A DNA stretch of 64,000 bases from positions 1 through 64,000 of the forward strand of contig JACKQL020000061.1 in NCBI GenBank assembly GCA_018296165.2. Reading direction: 5' to 3'. A program made the translations under genes and the position numbers. Of this stretch, positions 49,664 through 59,756 are shown piece by piece. This DNA comes from Termitomyces sp. T153. Taxonomy: Eukaryota > Basidiomycota > Agaricomycetes > Agaricales > Lyophyllaceae. The notes below the pieces were generated by a model. That model had not been told where the DNA came from, ran no database searches, and saw only the letters and a program-made list of their open reading frames with translations. How positions within the stretch are numbered: position 1 is the first letter of the stretch; every line of letters starts with the position of its first letter.

Positions 49664-50596
49664 ATGACAAGTCGCGTACTTTCGAGAGACTCTAGTGGAC
49701 GTTTTGCTCGAGCATCAGCCAGCCCTGCCCCCCCCAGCATGCCTATCGACTCTACATCTCCAGCTGACAAACTAGGCGCGCTTCGCGAGTTGCAGAATCA
49801 GCTTTCCACAAGGATGGAACAGCTCCTCTCGCAATTCGAGTCCCTCACCGCGCACCTTCCATCGCCAACAACCCCCGCAGCAGCCACAGCCGCAGCAGCC
49901 CAGCAAGCAAGCACTTTCATGCCACCGATCGCCGGAGTAGGAGCCAACGGTGCGTCCACCTTCACTCCTCCCCTTTCCCTCCAATCTCGCTTCCCCGATG
50001 TCGAGGCGGCAGTGATTGCGGCCATCATCACACACGAATTCAAAGCGGCAGATCTGCACAAACTCGACCCCACAAATCGCAACAAAGAGACAGCATATAC
50101 GTTCAACGGCAGCACGAATCAATTCGAAGTGAGCCACAGGGCTGCCAGGGAATATAAAAACCCCTTCTCCGTACTCATACCCCTAACGACCTACTTTAAA
50201 GTCCTCGCCTTTCACGTCAACAACAATGCAGCCATGGACGCGTTCTGGGACTACTCAGCTCATCTGCTAAAGCTTGTGGCAGAATATGAGTGGCACGCCA
50301 TCTATGCCTATCATTCCATATTCTTCAATCGACGATGGGCTGAGATGGCAGTGGGGGACTACTCGAGGTGGGGACAAAGTGAGAATGGTCTATTGGCGGA
50401 GCACGTCTATGGGCACCGCAAGCCCAACCCTTCCAAGCAGGCCAAGAACACAGCAACCACTTGCTCCAACCCTGGCAAAGCATGCCAAAAATTCAACGAT
50501 GGCAAATGCCCAAACACACTGTGCCCATGGGGCCACTCGCATACTTGCTCCTCATGTGGAAAATCCGACCACAGTAAGCTCCAGCACAAAGACTAG
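49664..50596 (+). CDS. Ngaro ORF1, Gag-like protein
   Basis: ATG 49,664 opens MTSRVLSRDSSGRFARASAS, followed by a leucine/glutamine helix (about residues 38-60), a Thr/Ala/Pro-rich linker and a FMPPIAGVGANG block. A conserved region is AREYKNPFSVLIPLTTYFKV with FWDYSAHLLKLVAEYEWHAI. It ends with a cysteine/histidine cluster of zinc-finger type (KACQKFNDGKCPNTLCPWGH, then CSSCGKSDHS). 310 residues. Nucleic-acid binding and particle formation are inferred from position and the finger. Its TAG (50,594-50,596) is the only stop separating it from ORF2 in the same frame. A second, decayed copy lies at 54.5-55.2 kb. Confidence 0.82.
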   Translation: MTSRVLSRDSSGRFARASASPAPPSMPIDSTSPADKLGALRELQNQLSTRMEQLLSQFESLTAHLPSPTTPAAATAAAAQQASTFMPPIAGVGANGASTFTPPLSLQSRFPDVEAAVIAAIITHEFKAADLHKLDPTNRNKETAYTFNGSTNQFEVSHRAAREYKNPFSVLIPLTTYFKVLAFHVNNNAAMDAFWDYSAHLLKLVAEYEWHAIYAYHSIFFNRRWAEMAVGDYSRWGQSENGLLAEHVYGHRKPNPSKQAKNTATTCSNPGKACQKFNDGKCPNTLCPWGHSHTCSSCGKSDHSKLQHKD

Positions 50597-52846
50597 GCCC
50601 TCGGCCAGGCAAGCTGTGCTTCTGTGCAAACAGCTTGCTCAGGCCTCTCATTGGACAACTTTCAACCATCTCCCAGCTTCATTGCACTGCTTCCTATTGA
50701 CCCCACTCTCCCCAACCCCCTAATCCGTCCCAACACTGATCCACATGCTAACGCACCACTTGCCTCCACCAAACACCTCACACCCATCTCTTCCTCACTT
50801 AACAAGCTCGCATGGGCACACTATTTACAAGATTATCCTGATCATACATTTGTAAAGTCATTACTTCAAATAATACGCTTTGGTGCCAATCTTGGCTTTG
50901 CAGGAGATTGCTCCACCTCGCAGCAGTGCACCAATCTAAAGACAGCCTTTGCCAACGCTTCAACCATATCAGCCATATCAGCTGACATTGCCAACCAAGT
51001 CACTGATGGGTGCACGCACGGGCCGTTCGACACGCCACCATTTTCCAACTTTCGTGCCTTGCCAATCAGAGCGGTCACTTGCAAACGCTCGTCCAAAGTC
51101 CGACGCATCCATCACCTTTCCTGGCCTGATGGCAGCTCCGTGAATAATGGAATTGCTGACTCTGAAGCCACCATCATCTACGACATGGTCAAACAGGCCT
51201 TAAATGATCTTGTCGTGTCAGGTCCAGGCTCTCTGATGCTGAAGCTCGACCTCGAGGCAGCATTCCGCCACATCCCTGTCTGCCAGGAGGACTGGCCTCT
51301 CCTTGGCTTTGAATGGCTGGGGAAGCTATACTTTGATGTCATCCTAGCTTTCGGAGGCAGATCTGCTCCGTACATATTTAATCTCTTTGCTGAGGCTCTC
51401 CACTGGATACTGCAGTGTAACATCCCTGCCCGCGTGCACCACTATCTCAATGATTTCCTTAAAATATTCTCGCCATCAATCCCCCATACAGTTGTCAACA
51501 AATCCCTTGAATGGGCAGCAGACCTTGCTACCCAGCTTGGCCTCAGATTTCAACCATCCAAAATAGTTGGTCCGGACACCTGCATTGAGTTCCTGGGCCT
51601 CGAGCTGGACTCCATTGCAATGGAGGTCTGCCTGCCCCCTGCCAAGCTTGAGTATCTGCGGGAACTGACTTCTTCATGGGCAATGCGCCACTTGTGCACT
51701 CTCAGGGAACTCGACGAACTCACAGGATACTTGCAATTTGTGTCTCAAGTCATCCCACTCTCTCGTGCCTTCATCCAATGCCTCCATGACTTTGCCACCT
51801 CCTTCCCCACATCTCCCTTTACTCGCCGCCACATTCCTGCCCTTGCTCACCATGACATCAAATGGTGGCACTCTGTCACACCCTCATGGAATGGAATCCG
51901 GCTCTTAACCCCAACCCATCATCAGATTGACATATTCACAGACGCCAGTGGCAGCAAAGGCCTGGGAGGCCACTTTGAGTCTGAGTGGTTCGCAGCTCGT
52001 TGCCCCCGACGCTTGCGATCTCAGCACATCCAAGTCAAGGAGATGTTTGCAGTAATATATGCAGTCCTATGCTGGGGCAAATCCTTCCATGGAGCCCACG
52101 TCGTATTCCATGTAGACAACAACGCCGTCTTCAATGCAATAAGAAACCAGTCAATCAGATCCCTGCCCACCATGAAATTTGTGCAACACCTAATAGCCTT
52201 TGCTTGCCGCCTCGACTTTTCCTTCTCTTCTGAGTGGTTGTCCTCCTCCAAGAATTCCGTTGCTGACACTGCCTCTCATTTTTCCTTTTCACGCATGTTC
52301 AAAATCGCACCCTGGCTGAACCTGAAGCCCAGCTCGAAGCGCCTCCAGCTTGGTGGTATGAGCAAAACTGACAGCATCCCAAGACCATTGCATTTTACCT
52401 TTGGCATGGACTTGCAGCCAGCACTTGAAAGACATACTCAACAGGCCAGCGACAATTCATCATCCATGCCCAGCTCAATGGCTTGTATAACCCTGACGGC
52501 TCAATCCTCCCAGCCTCCAAGCCAGCAATCTTGTCTTGGGTGGCACACCTTGGCAGATACATCCAACCAAAAACCATCAAGGCCTACCTCTCTGCTGTGC
52601 ACTCCCTCCATGTTGATGGAGGGCTCCCCTTCACCTCTGTTGAGTCCCCTCTTGTCCAGCGCCTCATCCGTGGGATCAAGCGGTATCACAGCGAGCAAGA
52701 CAGAAAACCAGTACAGCCAATCACTTTACCCATCCTCACCGCCCTTCTTGCTCAGCTCAAGCCAGGGACCATTGCAGGAGACACAACAACTTATGCCACA
52801 TGCTGCCTCATGTACTCAGGACTACTTTGCAGTGGCAAACTCATAG
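50597..52846 (+). CDS. Ngaro ORF2, reverse transcriptase / RNase H (catalytically altered)
   Basis: In frame with ORF1 across a single TAG; no ATG near its start. Reverse transcriptase: SLMLKLDLEAAFRHIPVCQE (first catalytic Asp), FGGRSAPYIFNLFAEALHWI, and HHYLNDFLKIF where YLDDFL is expected (AAT at 51,449-51,451). Domain end: CIEFLGLELDSIAMEV. RNase H: IDIFTDASGSKGLGGHFESE, VKEMFAVIYA, VVFHVDNNAVFNA, then NSVADTASHFSF, with the acidic residues present. After about 52,330 the conserved protein moves to the ORF3 frame, so the last 170 codons are probably a non-native tail. The Asp-to-Asn change predicts loss of polymerase activity. Confidence 0.85.
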   Translation, partial: ALGQASCASVQTACSGLSLDNFQPSPSFIALLPIDPTLPNPLIRPNTDPHANAPLASTKHLTPISSSLNKLAWAHYLQDYPDHTFVKSLLQIIRFGANLGFAGDCSTSQQCTNLKTAFANASTISAISADIANQVTDGCTHGPFDTPPFSNFRALPIRAVTCKRSSKVRRIHHLSWPDGSSVNNGIADSEATIIYDMVKQALNDLVVSGPGSLMLKLDLEAAFRHIPVCQEDWPLLGFEWLGKLYFDVILAFGGRSAPYIFNLFAEALHWILQCNIPARVHHYLNDFLKIFSPSIPHTVVNKSLEWAADLATQLGLRFQPSKIVGPDTCIEFLGLELDSIAMEVCLPPAKLEYLRELTSSWAMRHLCTLRELDELTGYLQFVSQVIPLSRAFIQCLHDFATSFPTSPFTRRHIPALAHHDIKWWHSVTPSWNGIRLLTPTHHQIDIFTDASGSKGLGGHFESEWFAARCPRRLRSQHIQVKEMFAVIYAVLCWGKSFHGAHVVFHVDNNAVFNAIRNQSIRSLPTMKFVQHLIAFACRLDFSFSSEWLSSSKNSVADTASHFSFSRMFKIAPWLNLKPSSKRLQLGGMSKTDSIPRPLHFTFGMDLQPALERHTQQASDNSSSMPSSMACITLTAQSSQPPSQQSCLGWHTLADTSNQKPSRPTSLLCTPSMLMEGSPSPLLSPLLSSASSVGSSGITASKTENQYSQSLYPSSPPFLLSSSQGPLQETQQLMPHAASCTQDYFAVANS

Positions 52847-53442
52847 TCAGCAAAGGAGGCAAGTACTCCGCCTCCCTTAACTTATCCCGCAGATCCGTCC
52901 AATTCCTACCCACCTTCGCGGATGCCATGCATGTCTGCCTCACACTGCCCACCTCCAAAACAGACCCATTCTGCAAAGGGGTCACCATCACCATTGCTGC
53001 CACTCCCAGGCAACCAACCTGCCCTGTCGCCGCACTCAAAGCCCTGTTCATCGAAACTCCCCACCCTGATGATGCCCCACTCTTTGAACAACTGGATGGC
53101 CAAGCCCTCTCATACTCCCACTTTGTTAAGTCTTTTCAAAACGCACTCTCACTTGCAGGTCTCAACCCTGAAATCTATGCTGGCCACAGCTTCTGCTGGG
53201 GAGCTGCCTCAGCCACCGCCACTGCAGGATATTCTGACTATGAAATACAACTCCTCGGCAGGTGGCGCAGCGACTCATATAAGCTTTACATTGACAACGC
53301 CCCAATTGAATCCTCCACCTCTCCTCTCTTCTCCATGTGGCCTTCACTCACCTCGCCCCTTTTGAGCCTCCAGCCCTTCGGGACTTCACAGCAATGGCTT
53401 GAGTTCAGCTCTTTCTCTCCTTTACCAGGGGGGCCAACTTGA
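52390..53442 (+). pseudogene. Ngaro ORF3, tyrosine recombinase (inactivated)
   Basis: Tyrosine recombinase that would integrate the circular cDNA. The conserved start FYLWHGLAAST is followed by TGA at 52,426-52,428 in a position where Arg (CGA) is expected (STR-KTY). It then continues KTYSTGQRQFIIH and is open to TGA 53,440-53,442. Core motifs: LPTSKTDPFCKGVTITI, PVAALKALFI, AGHSFCWGAASATATAGYSD and LLGRWRSDSYKLYID. In the HxxR motif the Arg is Cys (TGC 53,194-53,196). The next residue, also usually Arg, is Trp. The nucleophile tyrosine in the YKLYID region is kept. Overlaps ORF2 in a different frame. Confidence 0.82.
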
Positions 53443-53542
53443 GAACTTCTCGGACTCAGAAATACAGACATTTCTCACGCAGCGGTGGCCGAAACACTTA
53501 AGTCACATTTCCCTCAACTTCCATTAATCCTTGCCTTGAATT
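53397..53542 (+). repeat. Ngaro B1 repeat
   Basis: GCTTGAGTTCAGCTCTTTCTC to CTTGCCTTGAATT. It overlaps the end of ORF3, abuts A2 and pairs with 53,905-54,050. Confidence 0.88.
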
Positions 53543-53544
53543 GA

Positions 53545-53821
53545 TGGAACGGGCAAGAGAGAGGAGGGTTGCCCAGGGTTAATTCAGGCCAAGATTAGAT
53601 CACCGTCACTGTTCCCTTATCTCATTCATCACATCACATCTCTTTCACATATCACTCCATTGTCTCTGTCTCTCTCTATATATTGCTGCAAGCGCTAGTG
53701 ATGGCAACCATTGTTGCCTCACACTGCACTCGCAGGTATGTATCAATCTTAATTACCTTCGTCGCCTCACACTGCGCTCGCAGCGTTCACTAGTCAATAT
53801 CATTGTGTCACGTGTTTCTTC
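53545..53821 (+). repeat. Ngaro A2 repeat
   Basis: Second copy of A1. Shows CA or TG where A1 has CG (for example GTTGCCCAGGG, CATTGTTGCC, CACTAGTCAATATC). Confidence 0.9.
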
Positions 53822-53904
53822 CCCCACCTGCCATCCCTATTCAATTCTTTCATTCTACATATTACATCTTCCTACTTGCCCATTACATTAGTCCCTTGTA
53901 GTTA

Positions 53905-54050
53905 GCTTGAGTTCAGCTCTTTCTCTCCTTTACCGGGGGGGCCAACTCGAGAACTTCTCGGACTCAGAAATACAGATATTTCTCATGCAGCAGTGGCCGA
54001 AACACTTAAGTCACATTTCCCTCAACTTCCGTTAATCCTCGCCTCAAATT
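53905..54050 (+). repeat. Ngaro B2 terminal repeat
   Basis: GCTTGAGTTCAGCTCTTTCTC to CTCGCCTCAAATT; right end of the element. Separated from A2 by 83 bp. Confidence 0.88.
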
Positions 54051-54116
54051 AATAAGCGTCAACCTGACAAATACAATTATTTATATTTATTTGTCCATTG
54101 TACTCTTCACTTAATA

Positions 54117-55185
54117 GATCGGGCAAGTGAGAGGGGGGTTGCCCGGGGTTGATTCAGGCCATGATTAGATTACCACCACTGTTTCCATTATCTCTTTCCC
54201 TTCACATTTCACATTCCTTTTCAATATCACACCATTGTTTCAACTAGTATCATAATGCAAGTGCCACTTACGACAACCCCATCATCTCACACTGTGCTTG
54301 CAGGTATGTCTTACATTCACTAATTTATGCCATTTCACACTGCACTCACAGCACTTGCTTGTCATTCTCATTGCATCATGTGTTTTCATCTGTAGATCCA
54401 GATCTACTCCCACAAATATTACTAGCACCCACTAGTACATAACAAGTTGATCACTTCCAAGAGACTCAAACAGATGATTGTCATGAGCATCAGCTAGCCC
54501 TGCCCCATCCAGCATGCCAGCTGCCAATCCTTCAACCTCTGCAGAGGAAATCAACACACTTTGCAAATCTCAGAGCCAGCTTTCTTCATAGATGGAACAG
54601 CTTCTCTTGCATTTTAAATCCATTGCAGCACATTTTACATCACCCACAAACCTCATGGCAGCCCCACTAGTGCTGGCCCAACAACCAAGCATGTTTGTAC
54701 CACCAATTGCAGGGGTGGGTGTCAATGGCATGTCCACCTTCATTGCTCCCCTCTTCCTTCAATTCTGCTTCCCCAACATTGATGTAGCAGTGTAATTACA
54801 GCTATAATCATGCACAATTTCAAGTTGGCAGATCTGCACAAGCTCAACCCATGAATCATAATAAAGAGATGGCCTACATGTTTAATGGTACAACAAACCA
54901 GTTTGAAGTGAGCCACCAGGCAGCCCGGGAGTATAAGAACCCCTTCTCTGTCCTTGTACCCCTAACAATGTACTTTAAGATTCTGGTGTTTCATGTCAAT
55001 GACACAGCAGCCACTAATGCCTTCTGGGACTACTCAGCTCACCTGCTGAAGCTTGTTGCCAAATATGAGTAGACTACAGTCTATGCCTACCATTCAATGT
55101 TCTTCAATTGCTAATGCACCAAAATGGCAGCAAGAGACTACTCAAAGTGGGAAGCATGTGATAATGGTCTTTTAGCTGAACATGT
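54117..55185 (+). mobile_element. Second Ngaro copy, 5' part only, CpG-depleted
   Basis: Begins like A1 (ATCGGGCAAGTGAGAGGGGGG...) and repeats the CACACTG(T/C)(G/A)CTTGCAG-type motifs. A degraded ORF1 then carries FVPPIAGVGVNGMSTF at about 54,690-54,740, NQFEVSHQAAREYKNPFSVL (54,900-54,960) and FWDYSAHLLKLVAKYE. Stops are frequent. It ends abruptly after NGLLAEHV at about 55,185, where Helitron sequence begins. Same orientation as the complete copy, 66 bp away. Nearly all CpGs are gone, so it is much older. Confidence 0.85.
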
Positions 55186-55733
55186 GATCAATCCTGTGAT
55201 AGAATTGTCATCATAGATCATAGTTGCAGGAAGTGGTACTGTTTCTCCAGGCCCAAGATTTTTCCAGCACTAACATCTGATAACCAAGCTGCATGAGCAG
55301 CATTATCAGGAGTCTGATCCAATCTCATGTTTTGAACCAAGTAGTGGACTTGAATCTGATCCCAAAGTCTTCCTCTTTTGAGTGAAGTAGCAACCATTGC
55401 AGCCAGAGCAGGAATAGGGATTTTGAACCTTGAATGTGCAGTTCTACCACTCTATAACAATGAGGCAACAATCCCAGATGATGCTACACATAGTGCCACA
55501 TCTCCACTGGAGTGAATGGCAGAAGCCAAAGTGTTGCAGATCAAGGTTTTTCCACATCCACCTGCACCATGAATGAATATCATCTTGCCCAAATTATTTT
55601 CCACTGAGTCCATAACTGCATTGAACATCTCCAATTGTTTTGCATTGAACTTGGCCTTGTTTTCAGCCACTCTTCTCTGCAATTCCTCAACATCATAATC
55701 AGTTTCTTCTTGCAAAAGTCTATTCCCTAACAT
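55186..55733 (-). pseudogene. Helitron PIF1-like helicase, truncated with internal deletion
   Basis: Contains the Walker A motif HGAGGCGKT within KMIFIHGAGGCGKTLICNTL and the SSGIVASLL block. After RTAHSRFKIPIP it jumps to LWDQIQVHYLVQNMRLDQTP, skipping the Walker B/DE region. It then ends at about 55,186. It lacks the C-terminal helicase motifs. Confidence 0.82.
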
Positions 55734-55760
55734 TGTTTGACCAGCCTTATAGTCAATTCT

Positions 55761-57836
55761 CTATACAGTGGCTGACTTACCTGGAATCATCTTCCAAATT
55801 TGTTGAGGTTCTGGCATGTTGGGAAAGTCTTGAAGAGTCTTGCCAAAATTCTTCAAGTTGTCATTGATCAGATGAAGGCCAAAGTCATAGACATTTTCAT
55901 CAGTAAAGACTTCATCTCTGTACTGCCAAATATTCTTCAATCTGTGTTGAAGATCAGGAGTGTTTAGATTCATCACATAGAGCCTCTGGAGTGGCAGGAG
56001 CACAGTGGAATAGGATAGTGCAAAAGAGCTGTCTGAGAGCTGATCCTGGTTGGATTGGAGCAGCTTCAGCAAGACATTGCCTCCATTCTGCATCATGTTC
56101 CAAAAGACCAAAGGCTTTGCATGCCTCCTTGTAAGTTGAATAGGTGTGGCCATTGACTGTTCTGAGATCAGCCCATGATTTTGTATTCATCACAACTGTC
56201 AGGAGCATCCTAAGGTAGAACCTTTCTCCTTGTTTGGAAGATGGGTGAAGCAAGGTACATCCTTCCAATAGCTGTTCCTCTTTGCCTTTTCTCCCAAGTC
56301 CTCTTAGCAGCTTCATAGACAAACTTGGTCAGAAAGTTATGATAAGTGGTGTTGTTGTTAGGGAATCTGGCATTGGCTTCAAAACCAAGCAGTAAGTGCA
56401 GTATTATCTGCATTAAGCCTGGCAGCAACCATCTCCAAAGGTTCATTATCCTGGAAGTAAACTTTATGCTGGCCTTCCAAATGCACAGTTAATTGATACA
56501 CAGGAGGATATTCTCCATGCATGTTGAATTCAAAGATGTGCCAGCAAGATTCAGCTGCAGAAATGTATCTGGCATCTAAGTGTTCTTTAATTTCATCTCT
56601 TTGGTCTGCCTGTTCTCTGGAAATTTCCAAAGTGGTCCTAGCATAGCCTTTGTAGATGTACCTGTGAATGTATTTGATGGCTCCCACTGAAGTACAGACC
56701 TCCACATTGATGTGGCATTGATTCTTGGCTGAGAGATAAGGATTCCATGGGACAACATCACAATTGTCATATTGATGACCATTCTTTTCAAAGAAGCAGT
56801 CATTGTCAGGTCTGGCATATTGAGGATAGGCATTTTCCCCATACTGGGTAGCTTCTTGAAATTCCTTTGGGTATCTTTTAAAACATTTACCATCAACCAT
56901 GCACTTAGCATTGGGTTTGGCAGCTCCACATGGACCATGGACCATGTTAGTAGTCAAGTAATGGGATTAAGAATTCAAATAAAGCCTATACCTGATACAA
57001 ATGAGGCTGAGCAACTGGATCTGGGATTTGAGCTGAGACTATAGAATCTACATGAGCTGCATTCTGTATCTTATGATGATGTAAAAAGATCAAGATATGC
57101 ATGTGTGGAAGTCCTCTCTTTTGGAATTCAATAGTATGAACATGAGCAACACAGCTGCCAAAGAGACCTTCTTTGATCTCCTTGAACACAGCAATTTTCC
57201 TGAGTTTGAATACCCTGGAAACAATATCAGGTTGATCAGCAGCTGATTGTTCTTTGCCATTGACTGCAGGTTCCTTTAAGAGAGTTTCTTCAATTTCTGA
57301 CCACTTTGGATTGGCAGTCATAGTCAAGAAGAGATCAAGTTTTCCAAAATGCCTGCAGATAGCCATAGAGTCCTGGAACAATTGCTGCATTTGTTGTTCA
57401 CTTCCAATATGGGAAGAAGCAAGGATAATACAATGACTTTATGGGGTGACTTGTTCATCTCCAGCAGCAGCATCTACTACTCCCTGATAGACCTCAGCTC
57501 TGATATTCTTCTGATTGTGCCAAACCCAATTCAACTTATTTTATTCACTTGAGGCCCGTGCATCAGCAATATATTGTTGAAATAGCCTTCTGCTCCAGAG
57601 TAATGCTGCATTAACCTCCAATGTCCTTTTCTGCAGTCTATATGCATAATTTGCAGTTTGGGTGACCTTTGATACTCTTTGTTGATTCTCTGGTCCAGAA
57701 TGAGAGTGAATATTTGTGTGATATCCTGGCTCTCCAGTTGAAAACATAATGGTATAATGCAATGGAGTGTAATATGGGTGCAAATGACTGATCTGCTTCA
57801 ATTGACCTCTGTGCAAATGCAAGACTATATCATAAT
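55761..57836 (-). pseudogene. Helitron Rep (HUH) and central region
   Basis: Reading down: HPYYTPLHYTIMFSTGEPGY (57,822-57,541), the Rep block with LTMTANPKWSEI, then EFQKRGLPHMHILIFLHHH holding the HMH of the HUH motif at about 57,105-57,097. Next are HGPCGAAKPNAKCMVDGKC with ARPDNDCFFEKNGHQYDNCD and VVPWNPYLSAKNQCHINVEV (56,957-56,379), then IKYIHRYIYKGYARTT and the linker to the helicase (56,322-55,761). Stops and frameshifts separate the blocks. The order and motifs are diagnostic of Helitron RepHel. Confidence 0.85.
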
Positions 57837-57939
57837 GATCTGATTGTTCTTCTCAGCCATCTCCAGGAATTATAGCTACAACCCCCTCCTGTTCATTGTG
57901 GTCATTATGGCATTGTGGGTCTCCAAAATCAGCTCTAAA

Positions 57940-58931
57940 TGTCACCTTCTGCTGACCATGGGGGCTCAGATCCACTGGGTGAGTCCTTACTAGGCAGACA
58001 CAATGTCCTACACATATAATCTGTGTTCTGGTGGGTTCTGCAAGTGAGATACATATAACTGCAAGTTGGAGGAGCAGTCCAAGTAAGTCTGGTGAGCTCC
58101 AGGGAAGGCTAAAGGTGATACAAGTAAGGGGCAAGCATTGGGGTGTCAGGCACAAAGTCCAGGGGTGGCTATCAGAAGGTGGGGTGGCTTTGGTCATGTG
58201 AGCAAAGAGACCAGGACCAGGAGTTAATGGAGTATCAGGTATGGAGTGATGGGTCCTTGAGCCAAACATGGAACAAGGTCTGGGGCTGAGAAAAATGGTA
58301 CAGAGTTACAGAAGTGAGAATGGAGATTGGAACAGAAATAGAGTTGAGATAGACAAGCACACAAAAGGAGAAACTAGGAGAAGCAAGATGAGATAAAGTT
58401 GAGACAAGTTGAGACAAGAACAAGATAAGATTGAAATGATATGAGACAGAGACAAGACAGATATAGAGCACAAACATAAGTAATATCAAGACTACCATAA
58501 CTGATATTACTCTATGACTTAAATACTGGTTACTAGACGTCCTCCAGGGACTATGGGTCTGACAGCAAGGTTCATTGTGGCTGCATGGGTTCAATGGGTG
58601 TCAGTTCCAATCTGGTTGCAGGCTGCAGTGATACATTGATGCAGATGTGTGATGTGCAGTGCATGTTGGGGCATTCTGATTGGGTGGGCCATAGTGACAC
58701 ATTGATATGGGTCCATGACATATGCCAGGGGTCAGGAGAAGCATCAGAGGTACCTGGGAGCTTGGTGAGGGTTGGGAGAGTGATGGCGCCCACTAGGGAA
58801 GCATCAGAGTTTGCTGTGGTGGGCACCAGGAGTAAGCAAAGGTCAGAGTGGGCTGAGGGAGCATTGGCAGGTACTCTGGACCATTGGGGTTGTTCAGAGG
58901 GAGGTATGGGAGTCAGAGATGGGTTGTGATA
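57940..58931 (-). repeat. Solo LTR in the Helitron ORF
   Basis: About 992 bp, homologous in inverse orientation to 60,899-61,908. The plus strand starts TGTCACCTTCTGCTGACC and ends TGGGTTGTGATA. Flanks are CTAAA (57,935-57,939) and CTAAG (58,932-58,936), a target duplication with one mismatch. The Helitron coding sequence continues on both sides. No internal retroelement genes. Confidence 0.75.
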
Positions 58932-58940
58932 CTAAGTGTG

Positions 58941-59756
58941 ACAGAAAGCCTTTGTGGTTGGCCTTCTGGAGCTTCTCTCATAATCTGCCTGGCTTGCTTG
59001 TATAAATCTCTGTATTTCTTGCTCCAATGCAGTTAATGCATCTTGTTGTTGAGCAGCAAGCCTCTGTCTATTCTGTTCCTGAGCAATATTTCTCTGTCTT
59101 TGTTGCTCTTAAAAAGCTGTTAATGCTCATTGATCTTGAAATGCATTATAGTTAGACATCCTTTCTCTATAAGCAATATCTCCTCTGGTCAAGTTAAGAT
59201 CAGCTTGTCCACTAGAGATATTATGTAGTGGTCTGAGGAGCCCTCTATGTCCAGAAGAAGAGGTAGATGCAACATTAGCAGTAGGATAAAGGGACATATG
59301 TGTTTGATTCTTACATCTATGCTGGTTTCTTCTCAAAGTAGGTGCAGCAGGCACATCCTGAGAAATAGGATTTTGCAAAGGAAGATCCCAACTCTCAGGT
59401 AAATGTGTTACAGAAGGTATATATATACTTTTGCCCACAGGAGCATTCAAGGAGAAGGGATCATCAGAGATAGCTGGCAGTCTCATAGGTCTTTCAGAAG
59501 ATCCAAAAGTAGTACCCCTACCCTGTGCCATAGAATCAAAATTTAAAGGTGGCACAGGTGGCATAGCAGCATTGACCTGTTCAAAGTTATGAGGAGAATC
59601 TCCATTACCTTGGTTTGCATGTTGATCATCAGGATCAGTCATTGGCAATAATTGTAGTCTACTTTGAGAGCAAGACTGTTGTCTTTGACTCTCAGGAGTA
59701 CTGGGTAGTTCTTGAGTAGAAGGTGGCCTGAATTTTTTCAATAAATAAAGAATCAA
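58941..59756 (-). pseudogene. Helitron N-terminal region
   Basis: Open frame 59,756-59,127 is proline- and glutamine-rich (PDDQHANQGNGDSPHNFEQV) and ends RGDIAYRERMSNYNAFQDQ. It then continues past a stop as a Gln-rich helix (RQRNIAQEQNRQRLAAQQQD) and EQEIQRFIQASQADYERSSR, up to the solo LTR. Such low-complexity N-termini are usual in fungal Helitron proteins. Confidence 0.6.

Larger units (their letters stand above)
49339..54050 (+). mobile_element. Ngaro-type tyrosine-recombinase retrotransposon, full structure
   Basis: Shows the split direct repeats of Ngaro elements in the order A1 - ORF1 - ORF2 - ORF3 - B1 - A2 - B2. A1 is 49,339-49,615, B1 53,397-53,542, A2 53,545-53,821, B2 53,905-54,050. 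ORF1 is Gag-like, ORF2 reverse transcriptase/RNase H, ORF3 tyrosine recombinase. There is no integrase and no methyltransferase domain, which separates it from DIRS proper. No target-site duplication is expected for this class and none is seen. CpG density is near normal, yet catalytic sites are lost. Confidence 0.92.
55186..59756 (-). mobile_element. Helitron, truncated and decayed, with solo LTR inside
   Basis: Reading downward from 59,756: an N-terminal region, the Rep (HUH) domain, and a PIF1-like helicase. A solo LTR (57,940-58,931) interrupts the N-terminal part. The 3' end does not show a hairpin plus CTRR near 55,186, so it is truncated. Strong CpG depletion, many stops and frame changes. 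The left border abuts the second Ngaro copy. Confidence 0.85.
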
